From the NCBI RefSeq assembly GCF_003054225.1, contig NZ_QBKQ01000002.1, forward strand, positions 124,001 to 188,000: a DNA stretch of 64,000 nt, in the 5' to 3' direction. A program made the position numbers and the translations under genes. Source of the stretch: Christiangramia gaetbulicola (GTDB lineage Bacteria; Bacteroidota; Bacteroidia; Flavobacteriales; Flavobacteriaceae). Shown here piece after piece: positions 6,537 through 15,080 of this stretch. The notes under the pieces were generated by a model. The model was given only the letters and a program-made list of their open reading frames with translations. It did not search any database and was not told the DNA's origin. Position 1 is the stretch's first letter; every line of letters starts with the position of its first letter.

Positions 6537-8084
6537 TTTAGGGTTTAGGACTACAAACGGTATTACAACTTCCTCTAGAGAAACACCTCCATGCTGGTAA
6601 GTATTCTTGTAATAGCTTACATAATGGTTAAAATTGTTCGGGTAGGCAAAGAACAGATCTTCTTTAGCGAAGATGTATGAGCTGCTCATATTAATAGTGG
6701 GTAAGTAAACCGATTTTGGATCTTCTATGGCCAGCACCTCTTTGTTTTCATATGTAAGGCTTTTTCCGGTTTTATAGCGCAAATTCAAACTGGTGTTCTT
6801 ATCGCCAATTACTTTTGACGGATTCTTTACATTGATAGTTCCGTGGTCTGTAGTAATGATCAATTTAAATCCGGACTGCTGAGCCTTCTGAATTATTTCT
6901 AATAATGGAGAATTCTTGAACCAGCTTTGGGTGAGACTCCTATACGATTTATCATTAGAAGCTAGTTCTTTGATCACTTCCATCTCGGTCTTGGAATGTG
7001 AGAGCATATCCACAAAATTGTAAACAACCACCGTAAGGTCATTCGATTTTTGTGTTTTAAAATTATCCACCAGCTTCTTTCCGGCTTTGAGGTTGCTTAT
7101 TTTATGGTATTCGTATTTCAAATTTTTACCCAAGCGCTTTAATTGCTCTTCAAGAAATTGAGATTCAAATAAGTTCTTTCCGCCTTCTTCGGTATCATTT
7201 TTCCAGTATTTCGGAAATAGTTTTTCCATCTCACTAGGCATTAACCCAGAAAAAATTGCATTTCTAGCGTATTGTGTAGCTGTTGGAAGTATGCTGTAAT
7301 AAGCACTTTCCTTTTCCTTCTTATAATAGGGGTTTATGATAGGTTCCAGTACTTTCCATTGATCATATCTTAAATTATCTACCACTACTAATAGGGTAGG
7401 CTGATCTTCATTTATTTCAGGAAGGATCTTTTTTCTGAATAAAGTATGAGACATTACCGGAGGCTCTGCATCTTTCTCGAACCAGCTTTGGTAATTCTTT
7501 GAAATGAATTTGAAGAACTGGTTATTCGCTTCCTGTTTTTGAGATTCCAGGATCTCAACCATACTGGAGTCTTCAATGTCTTCCAGCTGAATTTCCCAGT
7601 AAACTAATTTTTGATAAAGTTCAGCCCACTCTTCATAAGAATTCACCTGAGACATTTCCATGGCGATCTTCCTGAATTCCTGCTGGTAATTAGAAGTGGT
7701 CTTTTCTGAAATTAACCTGGAGTGATCCAGGTTCTTTTTAATACTAAGCAGGATCTGGTTTGGATTTACCGGTTTTATAAGGTAATCGGCTATTTTAGAA
7801 CCAATAGCTTCCTCCATAATATATTCCTCCTCACTCTTGGTGATCATTACAATAGGAATGGTCTCTCTTTTCTCCTTGATCTCGGCAAGTGTTTCCAGAC
7901 CAGTTAACCCAGGCATATTCTCATCTAAAAAAACAATATCAAAATTTTCATTTTCAATCTGCTCCAATGCTTCCGTGCCACTTTTACTGGTAGTAACTTC
8001 ATAATTCCGACTTTCTAAAAACATGATATGAGGTTTAAGCAAGTCGATTTCGTCATCTACCCATAAAATTTTGATATTATTCAT
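6534..8084 (-). CDS. porX: PorX-type response regulator with PglZ domain
   Basis: A 516-residue response regulator that in Bacteroidota controls type IX secretion and gliding genes with the kinase PorY. The receiver domain occupies about residues 1-120 (ILWVDDEIDL acidic pocket, phospho-Asp in DIVFLDENMPG, conserved Lys in YLIKPVN). A helical linker follows, then a PglZ alkaline-phosphatase-like domain with metal ligands in VVVDNLRYDQ, ITTDHGTI and YQHGGVSLEEV. The start at 8084 (MNNIKILWVDD) is chosen over 8132 because the longer form adds an unrelated low-complexity stretch before the first beta strand. No kinase gene is nearby. Confidence 0.94.
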   Translation of the reverse strand: MNNIKILWVDDEIDLLKPHIMFLESRNYEVTTSKSGTEALEQIENENFDIVFLDENMPGLTGLETLAEIKEKRETIPIVMITKSEEEYIMEEAIGSKIADYLIKPVNPNQILLSIKKNLDHSRLISEKTTSNYQQEFRKIAMEMSQVNSYEEWAELYQKLVYWEIQLEDIEDSSMVEILESQKQEANNQFFKFISKNYQSWFEKDAEPPVMSHTLFRKKILPEINEDQPTLLVVVDNLRYDQWKVLEPIINPYYKKEKESAYYSILPTATQYARNAIFSGLMPSEMEKLFPKYWKNDTEEGGKNLFESQFLEEQLKRLGKNLKYEYHKISNLKAGKKLVDNFKTQKSNDLTVVVYNFVDMLSHSKTEMEVIKELASNDKSYRSLTQSWFKNSPLLEIIQKAQQSGFKLIITTDHGTINVKNPSKVIGDKNTSLNLRYKTGKSLTYENKEVLAIEDPKSVYLPTINMSSSYIFAKEDLFFAYPNNFNHYVSYYKNTYQHGGVSLEEVVIPFVVLNPK

Positions 8085-8179
8085 ATAGTATAATTGTAAT
8101 TGTAGTTTATATAAATATGTAAACGTCACCAAGTATCTTACTTAATAATAAGATTTTACCGTGGCTCATTTCATATATG

Positions 8180-8187
8180 TATCTTTG
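8180..8187 (+). promoter_or_regulatory. -7 promoter element of the HD-domain gene
   Basis: TATCTTTG fits TAnnTTTG and lies 24 bases before the TTG start at 8212, supporting that unusual start codon. Confidence 0.55.
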
Positions 8188-8211
8188 TTTTGAATTTTAG
8201 AAAAATAAAGC

Positions 8212-9441
8212 TTGGCTTCACAAACTAAACTCAAAATATTAAACGATCCAATTTACGGTTTTATTACCATCCCCAACGAGCGGATCTTTAGAATCATTGA
8301 ACATCCTTACTTTCAAAGATTACGCCGAATATCTCAAATGGGCTTATCTTATCTGGTTTATCCAGGAGCGCATCACACCAGGTTTCATCATGCTCTTGGT
8401 TGTGTGCATTTAATGCAAAAAGCGGTGAGGGTACTTAGATATAAAGGAGTTGAGATCTCCAATGCCGAAGAAGAAGCTCTTCTTACCGCTATTTTAATGC
8501 ACGATATTGGTCACGGTCCTTTTAGTCATGCGATGGAGCATAGCCTGGTTGAAGGTGTAGATCATGAGACGATTTCCCTGCTTTTCATGGAAAAGATGAA
8601 TTCAAACTTTAACCAAAGTTTAACTCTGGCGATCAGGATTTTTAAAGGTACTTATGAGCGCAAGTTCATGAATCAGTTAATCTCCAGTCAGATGGATATG
8701 GATCGTTTGGATTACCTTAAACGGGACAGTTTTTATTCAGGTGCGGTAGAAGGTAATATAAATAGTGAACGTTTGATCACTATGCTGAATGTGGTAAACG
8801 ATGAACTTGTAGTTGAGGAAAAAGGCATCTATTCCGTAGAAAAATTCCTTATTGGTCGCAGATTAATGTACTGGCAGGTTTACCTGCATAAAACCAGCCT
8901 GGTGGCAGAACAATTATTAATACGTGTTTTAAAACGAGCGAAAGAGTTAATACAACAAGGGCACGTTCTCCACGCCAGTGGTTCCCTGATGTACTTTTTA
9001 AAAAATAAGGTTACCAGGGAAGATTTCGACGATCATACCTTAGAGATGTTTTCAAGGCTGGATGATAACGATGTGATTTCAGCAATGAAAGAATGGATGT
9101 ATTCAGATGATTTCGTGTTAAGTAATCTGTGCGAAATGATCATCAACAGGAATCTTCTAAAAGTAAAGATCAAAAAGAAAAAGCCTTTAAAAGAAAAGCT
9201 GGAAAAGCGTTCGCTGGCACTTCAGAAAAAATATAATATTTCAGAAAAGGAAGCGTCTTATTTTGTGTTTGAAGGAGAGATCGCAAACTTGGCTTACAAG
9301 CGGGAAAAGGATAATATTAATATTCTTCATAAAAATGGAAAGATCAACGATGTAGTTAAGGTTTCAGATCAATTTAATTTAAAAGCCCTCACAAATACCG
9401 TTACTAAATACTATATGTGTTATCCAAAAGTTAAAGATTAA
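8212..9441 (+). CDS. HD-domain phosphohydrolase (dNTPase/SAMHD1-like)
   Basis: A 409-residue HD-superfamily metal-dependent phosphohydrolase, the type often annotated as dGTP triphosphohydrolase-like. Ligand motifs appear in order: RFHHALG (first His), LMHDIGHGPFSH (HD pair) and SQMDMDRLDYL (last Asp). The long helical C-terminus is usual. The start is a TTG at 8212 giving ASQTKLKILNDPIYGF after the initiator; no ATG lies before the conserved N-terminus, and a promoter element sits just upstream. Nucleotide specificity cannot be read from sequence. lpxD follows after 24 bases with its own promoter element. Confidence 0.88.
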   Translation: MASQTKLKILNDPIYGFITIPNERIFRIIEHPYFQRLRRISQMGLSYLVYPGAHHTRFHHALGCVHLMQKAVRVLRYKGVEISNAEEEALLTAILMHDIGHGPFSHAMEHSLVEGVDHETISLLFMEKMNSNFNQSLTLAIRIFKGTYERKFMNQLISSQMDMDRLDYLKRDSFYSGAVEGNINSERLITMLNVVNDELVVEEKGIYSVEKFLIGRRLMYWQVYLHKTSLVAEQLLIRVLKRAKELIQQGHVLHASGSLMYFLKNKVTREDFDDHTLEMFSRLDDNDVISAMKEWMYSDDFVLSNLCEMIINRNLLKVKIKKKKPLKEKLEKRSLALQKKYNISEKEASYFVFEGEIANLAYKREKDNINILHKNGKINDVVKVSDQFNLKALTNTVTKYYMCYPKVKD

Positions 9442-9452
9442 CTCATTTTTTT

Positions 9453-9460
9453 TACTTTTG
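9453..9460 (+). promoter_or_regulatory. -7 promoter element of the lipid A operon
   Basis: TACTTTTG ends five bases before the lpxD ATG at 9466, so transcription from it would begin at or near the start codon and give a leaderless or nearly leaderless mRNA. Confidence 0.55.
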
Positions 9461-9465
9461 CCAGA

Positions 9466-10491
9466 ATGAAATTTACAGCAGAGCAAATAGCCGAGATATT
9501 AGAAGGTAAGGTTGAAGGCAATCCTGAAGCCGAGGTTTCTGAACTTGCCAAGATCGAAGAAGGGGGCGAAGGATCCCTTACTTTCCTTAGCAATCCTAAG
9601 TATACTTCCTTTCTTTATACCACGAATGCTTCGATCACGATCGTAAATGACGATTTTGAAGTAGAGCAGCCGGTGAATACCACGCTCATAAAAGTAAAAG
9701 ACGCTTACAAGGCATTTTCGACCTTATTAGAATATTATAATCAGATCAAACTGAACAAGTCTGGTATAGAGAAGCCAAGTCATATTTCAGATTCTGCTAA
9801 ATATGGAGATGGGTTATATCTTGGGTCTTTTTCATATATCGGGGATAATGCGAAGCTCGGGGAAAATGTAAAAGTTTATCCGAATGTATATATAGGAGAT
9901 AATGTAAAGATCGGTGATAATGTTACCATTTTTGCCGGAGTAAAGATATATTCTGAAACCCTTATTGGTAATGATGTGACCATCCATAGTGGTGCCATCT
10001 TAGGTGCCGATGGTTTTGGCTTTAGCCCTGGCGAAACGGGTGAATATAGTAAGGTACCACAAATTGGAAACGTGATCATCGAAGATCATGTGGATATTGG
10101 AGCAGCAACAACAATAGATCGAGCTACATTAGGCTCTACAATTATAAGAAAAGGAGTGAAGTTGGATAATCATATTCAAATTGCTCATAATGTTGAAATT
10201 GGTGAAAATACAGCGATCGCTGCGCAGACAGGAATTGCCGGTTCAACTAAGATCGGAAAGAACTGTCTGATCGGAGGCCAGGTTGGAATAGCCGGTCACC
10301 TCACCATAGGGAATCGTGTTAAGATCCAGGCGCAATCAGGAATTGGCCGGGATATTAAGGACGATGAAATGTTACAGGGTTCTCCTGCAATTGGATATAG
10401 CGATTACAATAAATCCTATATACATTTTAAGAACCTGCCTCGAACAATGAATATAATACACCAACTAGAAAAAAAAATGAATAATGGCTGA
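9466..10491 (+). CDS. lpxD: UDP-3-O-acylglucosamine N-acyltransferase
   Basis: A 341-residue LpxD, which adds the N-linked 3-hydroxyacyl chain in lipid A synthesis from acyl-ACP in the cytoplasm. An N-terminal uridine-binding domain (about 1-105) precedes a left-handed beta helix of hexapeptide repeats (about 105-320) with the catalytic His in [10 protein letters not shown] and the loop GADGFGF. Length matches E. coli LpxD (341). It overlaps lpxC/fabZ by eight bases, so the two are translationally coupled. Confidence 0.96.
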   Translation: MKFTAEQIAEILEGKVEGNPEAEVSELAKIEEGGEGSLTFLSNPKYTSFLYTTNASITIVNDDFEVEQPVNTTLIKVKDAYKAFSTLLEYYNQIKLNKSGIEKPSHISDSAKYGDGLYLGSFSYIGDNAKLGENVKVYPNVYIGDNVKIGDNVTIFAGVKIYSETLIGNDVTIHSGAILGADGFGFSPGETGEYSKVPQIGNVIIEDHVDIGAATTIDRATLGSTIIRKGVKLDNHIQIAHNVEIGENTAIAAQTGIAGSTKIGKNCLIGGQVGIAGHLTIGNRVKIQAQSGIGRDIKDDEMLQGSPAIGYSDYNKSYIHFKNLPRTMNIIHQLEKKMNNG

Positions 10492-11881
10492 TAGAAATTC
10501 ACAGCAACGAACAATCAGGGAAGAAGTTTCTCTTGAAGGTGTTGGCCTGCATACAGGTAAAGAAGTGAAGCTTACTTTTAAACCGGCTCCTGAAAATACA
10601 GGATATGTATTTAGAAGGGTAGACCTTGAAGGTAGTCCTGAAGTTGAGGCTGATGTAAGTTACGTGGTAAATACTCAGAGAGGTACTAACCTGGATAAGA
10701 ATGGAGTTTCCATTCAAACTTCAGAGCATGTGCTTGCTGCCTGTGTTGGTTTAGAAATAGACAACCTTTATATTGAATTAAATGCATCTGAGCCTCCAAT
10801 TATGGATGGTTCTTCCAAGTTCTTTGTAGAGGCTTTAGAAAAAGCCGGAACTGTAGAACAGGATGCAGAGCGTGAAGAATACGTAGTAGACCAGATCATT
10901 TGCTATCGTGATGAGAACGGAAGCGAAATAATCGCAATGCCGGCAGATGAATACCAGGTGACTACCATGGTAGATTTTGGTACTAAGGTTCTTGGAACCC
11001 AAAATGCCTCTATCGAGCATCTATCAGAATTTAAAACTGAAATTGCTGATGCCAGAACTTTCAGCTTTTTGCACGAAATAGAAACATTATTGGAGCATGG
11101 CCTTATAAAAGGTGGTGATCTAAATAATGCCATCGTTTACGTAGATAAAGAGATAAGCGAAGAAACGTTGAAGAAGCTAAGAGTAGCTTTCAATAGAGAT
11201 GAGATCTCAGTTAAGCCAAACGGAATACTGGATAACCTTACTTTGCATTATCCAAATGAGGCTGCCAGACATAAACTTTTAGATGTTCTTGGTGATGTAG
11301 CATTAGTAGGTACCAGGATTAGAGGTAAAATCATAGCCACTAAACCGGGTCACCATGTAAACACCGAATTCGCAAAGAAACTAGCCAAGGTTATCAAAGC
11401 AGAGAAAAGGAATAATGTTCCTAAAATAGATCTTTCGCAACCACCACTAATGGATGTGAATGATATTATGGATACCTTGCCTCACAGATCACCATTTTTA
11501 CTGGTAGATAAGATCTATGAATTGACCGATACGCATGTGATCGGGATGAAGAACGTTACAATGAACGAGCCGTTCTTCGTAGGGCATTTCCCAGGAAAAC
11601 CGGTAATGCCGGGAGTGCTTCAGGTAGAAGCCATGGCGCAGACTGGTGGAATATTAGCCTTGAAATCTGTTCCAGATCCTGAGAATTACCTTACCTTCTT
11701 TATGAAGATCGATAATGTAAAATTCAAAAGACAAGTAGTACCGGGAGATACTCTTATATTTAAATTAGAATTATTAGCTCCAATAAGGAGAGGTATTTGT
11801 CAAATGCAGGGATATGCATATGTAAACGGACAACTTGCCACTGAAGCCATCTTAATGGCACAAATCGTTAAATCAAAATAA
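10484..11881 (+). CDS. lpxC/fabZ: Bifunctional LpxC / FabZ fusion
   Basis: A 465-residue fusion typical of Bacteroidota. Residues about 1-305 are LpxC, the zinc-dependent UDP-3-O-acyl-GlcNAc deacetylase ([10 protein letters not shown] at the start, SEHVLAA zinc ligand, late HKLLDVLGD motif). Residues about 320-465 are the FabZ 3-hydroxyacyl-ACP dehydratase ([11 protein letters not shown]; catalytic His in [12 protein letters not shown]). It joins the committed step of lipid A synthesis to the enzyme competing for hydroxyacyl-ACP. Starts at 10484 within the end of lpxD; lpxA follows after five bases. Confidence 0.97.
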   Translation: MADRNSQQRTIREEVSLEGVGLHTGKEVKLTFKPAPENTGYVFRRVDLEGSPEVEADVSYVVNTQRGTNLDKNGVSIQTSEHVLAACVGLEIDNLYIELNASEPPIMDGSSKFFVEALEKAGTVEQDAEREEYVVDQIICYRDENGSEIIAMPADEYQVTTMVDFGTKVLGTQNASIEHLSEFKTEIADARTFSFLHEIETLLEHGLIKGGDLNNAIVYVDKEISEETLKKLRVAFNRDEISVKPNGILDNLTLHYPNEAARHKLLDVLGDVALVGTRIRGKIIATKPGHHVNTEFAKKLAKVIKAEKRNNVPKIDLSQPPLMDVNDIMDTLPHRSPFLLVDKIYELTDTHVIGMKNVTMNEPFFVGHFPGKPVMPGVLQVEAMAQTGGILALKSVPDPENYLTFFMKIDNVKFKRQVVPGDTLIFKLELLAPIRRGICQMQGYAYVNGQLATEAILMAQIVKSK

Positions 11882-11886
11882 ATAGC

Positions 11887-12672
11887 ATGAACCAACCCTT
11901 AGCATACGTACATCCGGGAGCGAAAATTGCAAAGAATGTTGTAATTGAACCTTTTGCGACTATACATAATAACGTGGTGATTGGAGAAGGTACCTGGATT
12001 GGTTCCAATGTAAGTATTATGGAAGGCGCCAGGATCGGGAAGAATTGCAGTATTTTTCCAGGTGCAGTAATTTCTGCGGTGCCGCAGGATAAAAAATTCA
12101 ACGATGAGGATACCCTTACCGTGATTGGAGATAACACTACCATTAGAGAGTGTGTTACTATTAACAGAGGGACCACAGATCGTATGAAAACCGTTATTGG
12201 TAACAATTGCTGGATCATGGCCTACTGCCATATCGCTCACGATTGTATCGTAGGGGATAACTGCATATTTTCAAATAATAGTACACTTGCAGGACATATT
12301 AACGTTGGCGAATATGTTATTTTAGCCGGAATGGCTGCAATTCAGCAGTTCTGCAGCATTGGTAAGCATGCTTTTGTAACCGGAGGATCTTTGGTAAGAA
12401 AGGATGTCCCTCCATTTGTAAAAGCTGGACGGGAACCTTTAAGTTATGTTGGGATCAACTCTATTGGTCTAAGACGTAGAGGTTTTACTACTGAAAAGAT
12501 TCGCGAGATCCAGGATATTTATAGAATACTGTACCAGAAAAATTATAATAACTCTCAGGCCGTCGCTATTATTGAAGCAGAAATGCAGGCAACGGCAGAA
12601 AGAGACGAAATATTAGAATTCATTAAAAACTCACAAAGAGGTATCATGAAAGGATACTTCAGCTCAAATTAA
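11887..12672 (+). CDS. lpxA: UDP-GlcNAc O-acyltransferase
   Basis: A 261-residue LpxA that starts lipid A synthesis by adding the 3-O-acyl chain to UDP-GlcNAc. The hexapeptide beta helix covers about residues 1-190; HIAHDCIVG holds the catalytic His and HAFVTGGSLVRKDVPPFVKAG is a family signature. A C-terminal helical domain completes a typical length. Third gene of the lpxD-lpxC/fabZ-lpxA-efp run. Confidence 0.97.
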   Translation: MNQPLAYVHPGAKIAKNVVIEPFATIHNNVVIGEGTWIGSNVSIMEGARIGKNCSIFPGAVISAVPQDKKFNDEDTLTVIGDNTTIRECVTINRGTTDRMKTVIGNNCWIMAYCHIAHDCIVGDNCIFSNNSTLAGHINVGEYVILAGMAAIQQFCSIGKHAFVTGGSLVRKDVPPFVKAGREPLSYVGINSIGLRRRGFTTEKIREIQDIYRILYQKNYNNSQAVAIIEAEMQATAERDEILEFIKNSQRGIMKGYFSSN

Positions 12673-12681
12673 AATATTAAA

Positions 12682-13248
12682 ATGGCTACAACCAGCGATA
12701 TTAGAAACGGACTTTGTATTAGATATAACCATGATATTTATAAGATCACGGAATTTTTGCATGTTAAACCAGGAAAAGGTCCGGCCTTCGTAAGAACAAA
12801 GCTAAAAAGCGTTACTACAGGAAAAGTTCTTGAAAATACATTTTCCGCAGGGCATAAAATTGAAGATATCAGAGTTGAAACTCATAAGTTTCAATTCCTT
12901 TATGAAGATGGTGAATTCTGGCATTTCATGAACGTTGAAGACTATACTCAGATACGACTTACAGAAAATGCTCTTGATATGCCTAAACTTCTGAAGGAAG
13001 GTGAAGTGGTAACTATTCTTATCAATACAGAAGATAACATGCCTCTTTCAGTAGAGATGCCTGCAAGTGTTGTTCTTGAGGTTACGCATACAGAGCCTGG
13101 CGTTAAAGGAAATACCGCGACAAACGCGACGAAACCTGCGACAGTAGAAACTGGTTTTGAAGTAAATGTTCCTTTATTTATTAACGAAGGAGACAAGATT
13201 AAGATCGAGACAGAAAAGGGAACTTACAAGGAAAGAATCAAGGAATAA
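12682..13248 (+). CDS. efp: Translation elongation factor P
   Basis: A 188-residue EF-P, which relieves ribosome stalling at polyproline stretches. The KOW-like N-domain carries the loop VKPGKGPAF whose tip residue is Lys32, the site modified in many bacteria. Middle and C-terminal OB domains follow; the end [11 protein letters not shown]-like signature is present as [13 protein letters not shown]. Ten bases after lpxA, so cotranscribed with the lipid A genes, an arrangement common in Bacteroidota. Confidence 0.97.
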   Translation: MATTSDIRNGLCIRYNHDIYKITEFLHVKPGKGPAFVRTKLKSVTTGKVLENTFSAGHKIEDIRVETHKFQFLYEDGEFWHFMNVEDYTQIRLTENALDMPKLLKEGEVVTILINTEDNMPLSVEMPASVVLEVTHTEPGVKGNTATNATKPATVETGFEVNVPLFINEGDKIKIETEKGTYKERIKE

Positions 13249-13258
13249 TTTATTTTTA

Positions 13259-14188
13259 ATGAAATTCCCTCGTAAACATTCTCTTATAGAAATAGCAGAA
13301 CTAATAGATTGTAACTTTATTGGTGATCCCGAATTTCCGGTATTGGGGATGAATGAGATCCATGTAGTTACTCCTGGTGATATTGTATTTGTAGATCACC
13401 CCAAATATTATGATAAGGCCTTAGAATCTGCGGCTACTATAGTTTTAATAAATAAAGAAGTAGATTGCCCGGAGGGTAAAGCTCTGCTCGTTTCTGATGA
13501 TCCTTTCAGGGATTTCAATAAACTTACGAAGCATTTTAAGCCATTTCAGGGAGCAGATAAAGCTATTCCAGATTCAGTTGAAATTGGAGAGGGAACCTTT
13601 TTACAGCCCAACGTAGTTCTTGGTAATAATGTGAAAATTGGCCGGAATTGTTTGATTCATGCTAATGTAAATATTGGCGATAATTGTATTATTGGCGATA
13701 ATGTCATCATCCATGCAGGAACAGTTCTTGGAGGTGATGCGTTTTACTATAAGAAACGTGCCGATGATTTCGATAAACTGCTTTCTGGCGGAAGGGTCGT
13801 TGTGAAAGACAATGTAGAGATTGGGTCTAATTGTTCGATAGATAGGGGAGTTACAGGTGATACCATTATTGGTGAAGGTTCAAAACTCGATAATCTTATA
13901 CAGATTGGTCACGATACGGTAATAGGGAAACAATGCCTTATTGCTTCTCAAGTTGGAATTGCCGGATGCGTAGTCGTTGAAGATGACGTTACCATTTGGG
14001 GCCAGGTTGGTATAAGAAGTGATGTGACTATAGCGACCGGTACTGTGCTTATGGCGCAATGCGGTGTTTCAAAAGATACCACACCCAATACAACATATTG
14101 GGGCACGCCTTTTGGAGAGGTACGTACAAAATTGAAAGAATACGCGGCGATCAAGAAATTGCCGGAGATTGTAAAAAACTTAAAATAA
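13259..14188 (+). CDS. Second LpxD-like acyltransferase
   Basis: A 309-residue LpxD paralogue with an N-terminal uridine-binding-like domain (about 1-100) and a hexapeptide beta helix (about 100-290). The catalytic His is kept in [10 protein letters not shown], and GGDAFYY replaces the GADGFGF loop of lpxD. It starts ten bases after efp at the ATG 13259; the frame is open to 13166 but that part overlaps efp. It could be an acyltransferase of other chain length or sugar specificity, or a non-LPS enzyme; the sequence does not decide. Confidence 0.85.
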   Translation: MKFPRKHSLIEIAELIDCNFIGDPEFPVLGMNEIHVVTPGDIVFVDHPKYYDKALESAATIVLINKEVDCPEGKALLVSDDPFRDFNKLTKHFKPFQGADKAIPDSVEIGEGTFLQPNVVLGNNVKIGRNCLIHANVNIGDNCIIGDNVIIHAGTVLGGDAFYYKKRADDFDKLLSGGRVVVKDNVEIGSNCSIDRGVTGDTIIGEGSKLDNLIQIGHDTVIGKQCLIASQVGIAGCVVVEDDVTIWGQVGIRSDVTIATGTVLMAQCGVSKDTTPNTTYWGTPFGEVRTKLKEYAAIKKLPEIVKNLK

Positions 14189-14195
14189 GTATACT

Positions 14196-14591
14196 ATGGG
14201 TTTAAGAACAAAAGAAATTGTAAAGAACTTCTACGAATCCAATTTCTATAAGAACGAAGATGTGCTAAAAAGTTATCTGCATCCAGATGTAGAACTTTCC
14301 TGGTATGGTACAACTGGCGTTAAAAAGTTGAACCTGGAAGGAATTGCTCAAATTAGTAAGCAATTAGCAGAATCTTATGAATCTCTAAGAGCAGAAGTAG
14401 AGAAGGTAGTGGCCAAAAGCGGTAACGCTGCTATCCACTTCACTTACCACGTAAGAACCATCGAAAACCCTGAGGAGGAGATGCCTTTAGCTCATTTTAT
14501 CGCTATTTGGGAAATGAAAGATGGTAAGCTTTTCAAGGGAGTACAGATAAGTCAGCTTGGGGAAGAGATCGAAGAGAATCCCTGGAATTAA
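14196..14591 (+). CDS. SnoaL/NTF2-like protein
   Basis: A 131-residue cone-fold protein of the NTF2/SnoaL superfamily (KNFYESNF..., HPDVELSWYG, and HFIAIWEMKDGKLFKGVQI). These serve as small-ligand binding proteins, isomerases or hydrolases, and no specific activity can be assigned. It begins seven bases after the LpxD paralogue and is the last gene of that transcript, ending at the terminator at 14616. No signal peptide, so cytoplasmic. Confidence 0.85.
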   Translation: MGLRTKEIVKNFYESNFYKNEDVLKSYLHPDVELSWYGTTGVKKLNLEGIAQISKQLAESYESLRAEVEKVVAKSGNAAIHFTYHVRTIENPEEEMPLAHFIAIWEMKDGKLFKGVQISQLGEEIEENPWN

Positions 14592-14615
14592 ATAAAATTC
14601 AATTTTAAGTATACG

Positions 14616-14643
14616 GCCTCTGATTATTTTTCAGAGGCTTTTT
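14616..14643 (+). terminator. Terminator of the lipid A operon
   Basis: GCCTCTGA (14616-14623) pairs with TCAGAGGC (14631-14638), loop of seven bases, followed by five T. It separates the lpx transcript from the BlaI/M56 pair. Confidence 0.85.
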
Positions 14644-14656
14644 CATTCAATTTTAC

Positions 14657-14672
14657 TTCTACGTTTGTAGAA
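14657..14672 (+). promoter_or_regulatory. BlaI-type operator 1 with embedded -7 box
   Basis: TTCTACGTTTGTAGAA is an almost perfect dyad of the TACAnnTGTA-like kind bound by BlaI/MecI repressors. Bases 14660-14667 (TACGTTTG) also fit the -7 promoter consensus, so repressor and polymerase would compete for the same site. Confidence 0.65.
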
Positions 14673-14684
14673 TTAAATAATTTA

Positions 14685-14700
14685 TTCTACATTTGTAGAG
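14685..14700 (+). promoter_or_regulatory. BlaI-type operator 2 with embedded -7 box
   Basis: TTCTACATTTGTAGAG repeats operator 1 with a 28-base shift. Bases 14688-14695 (TACATTTG) again fit TAnnTTTG. It lies 14 bases before the blaI-like start at 14714. Confidence 0.65.
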
Positions 14701-14713
14701 TAATTAGAAATTT

Positions 14714-15079
14714 ATGGAACTTTCAAATTCAGAAGAACAATTAATGCAGATCCTTTGGAAAAAGGAGAGAGCTTTTATGAAAGATCTCGTAGAGGCTTAT
14801 CCAGAACCCAAACCGGCATTAACTACTGTCGCAACTTTGTTGAAACGTATGCAGGACAAGAACTTTGTAGGCTATACTCAACAGGGGAGGTCTAGAGAAT
14901 ATTTTCCGAAAGTTAGAAAGAAGGATTACTTCTCTAAACAAATGAGTGGAATGATTAAGAATTTTTTTAATGATTCGGCTTCTCAGTTCGCTTCCTTTTT
15001 CACCAGTGAGACAGATCTGTCTGAAAAGGAACTAAGGGAGATCCGTAAGTTAATAGACGAAAGAATAAAAAATAAATAA
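14714..15079 (+). CDS. BlaI/MecI/CopY-family repressor
   Basis: A 121-residue winged-helix repressor. ELSNSEEQLMQILWKKERAF begins the usual N-terminus; ALTTVATLLKRMQDKNFVGY is the recognition helix and wing region. The C-terminus (about 80-120) forms the dimerisation and cleavage domain. It stops one base before the M56 peptidase gene, the classic BlaI-BlaR1 arrangement, and has two matching operators upstream, so it very probably represses its own operon. The natural inducer is unknown. Confidence 0.93.
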   Translation: MELSNSEEQLMQILWKKERAFMKDLVEAYPEPKPALTTVATLLKRMQDKNFVGYTQQGRSREYFPKVRKKDYFSKQMSGMIKNFFNDSASQFASFFTSETDLSEKELREIRKLIDERIKNK

Positions 15080-15080
15080 G

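Noticed and set aside
11868-12240. Two open frames (116 and 113 codons) antisense to lpxA
   Set aside because: They mirror the hexapeptide repeats of LpxA; both are reverse-strand shadows.
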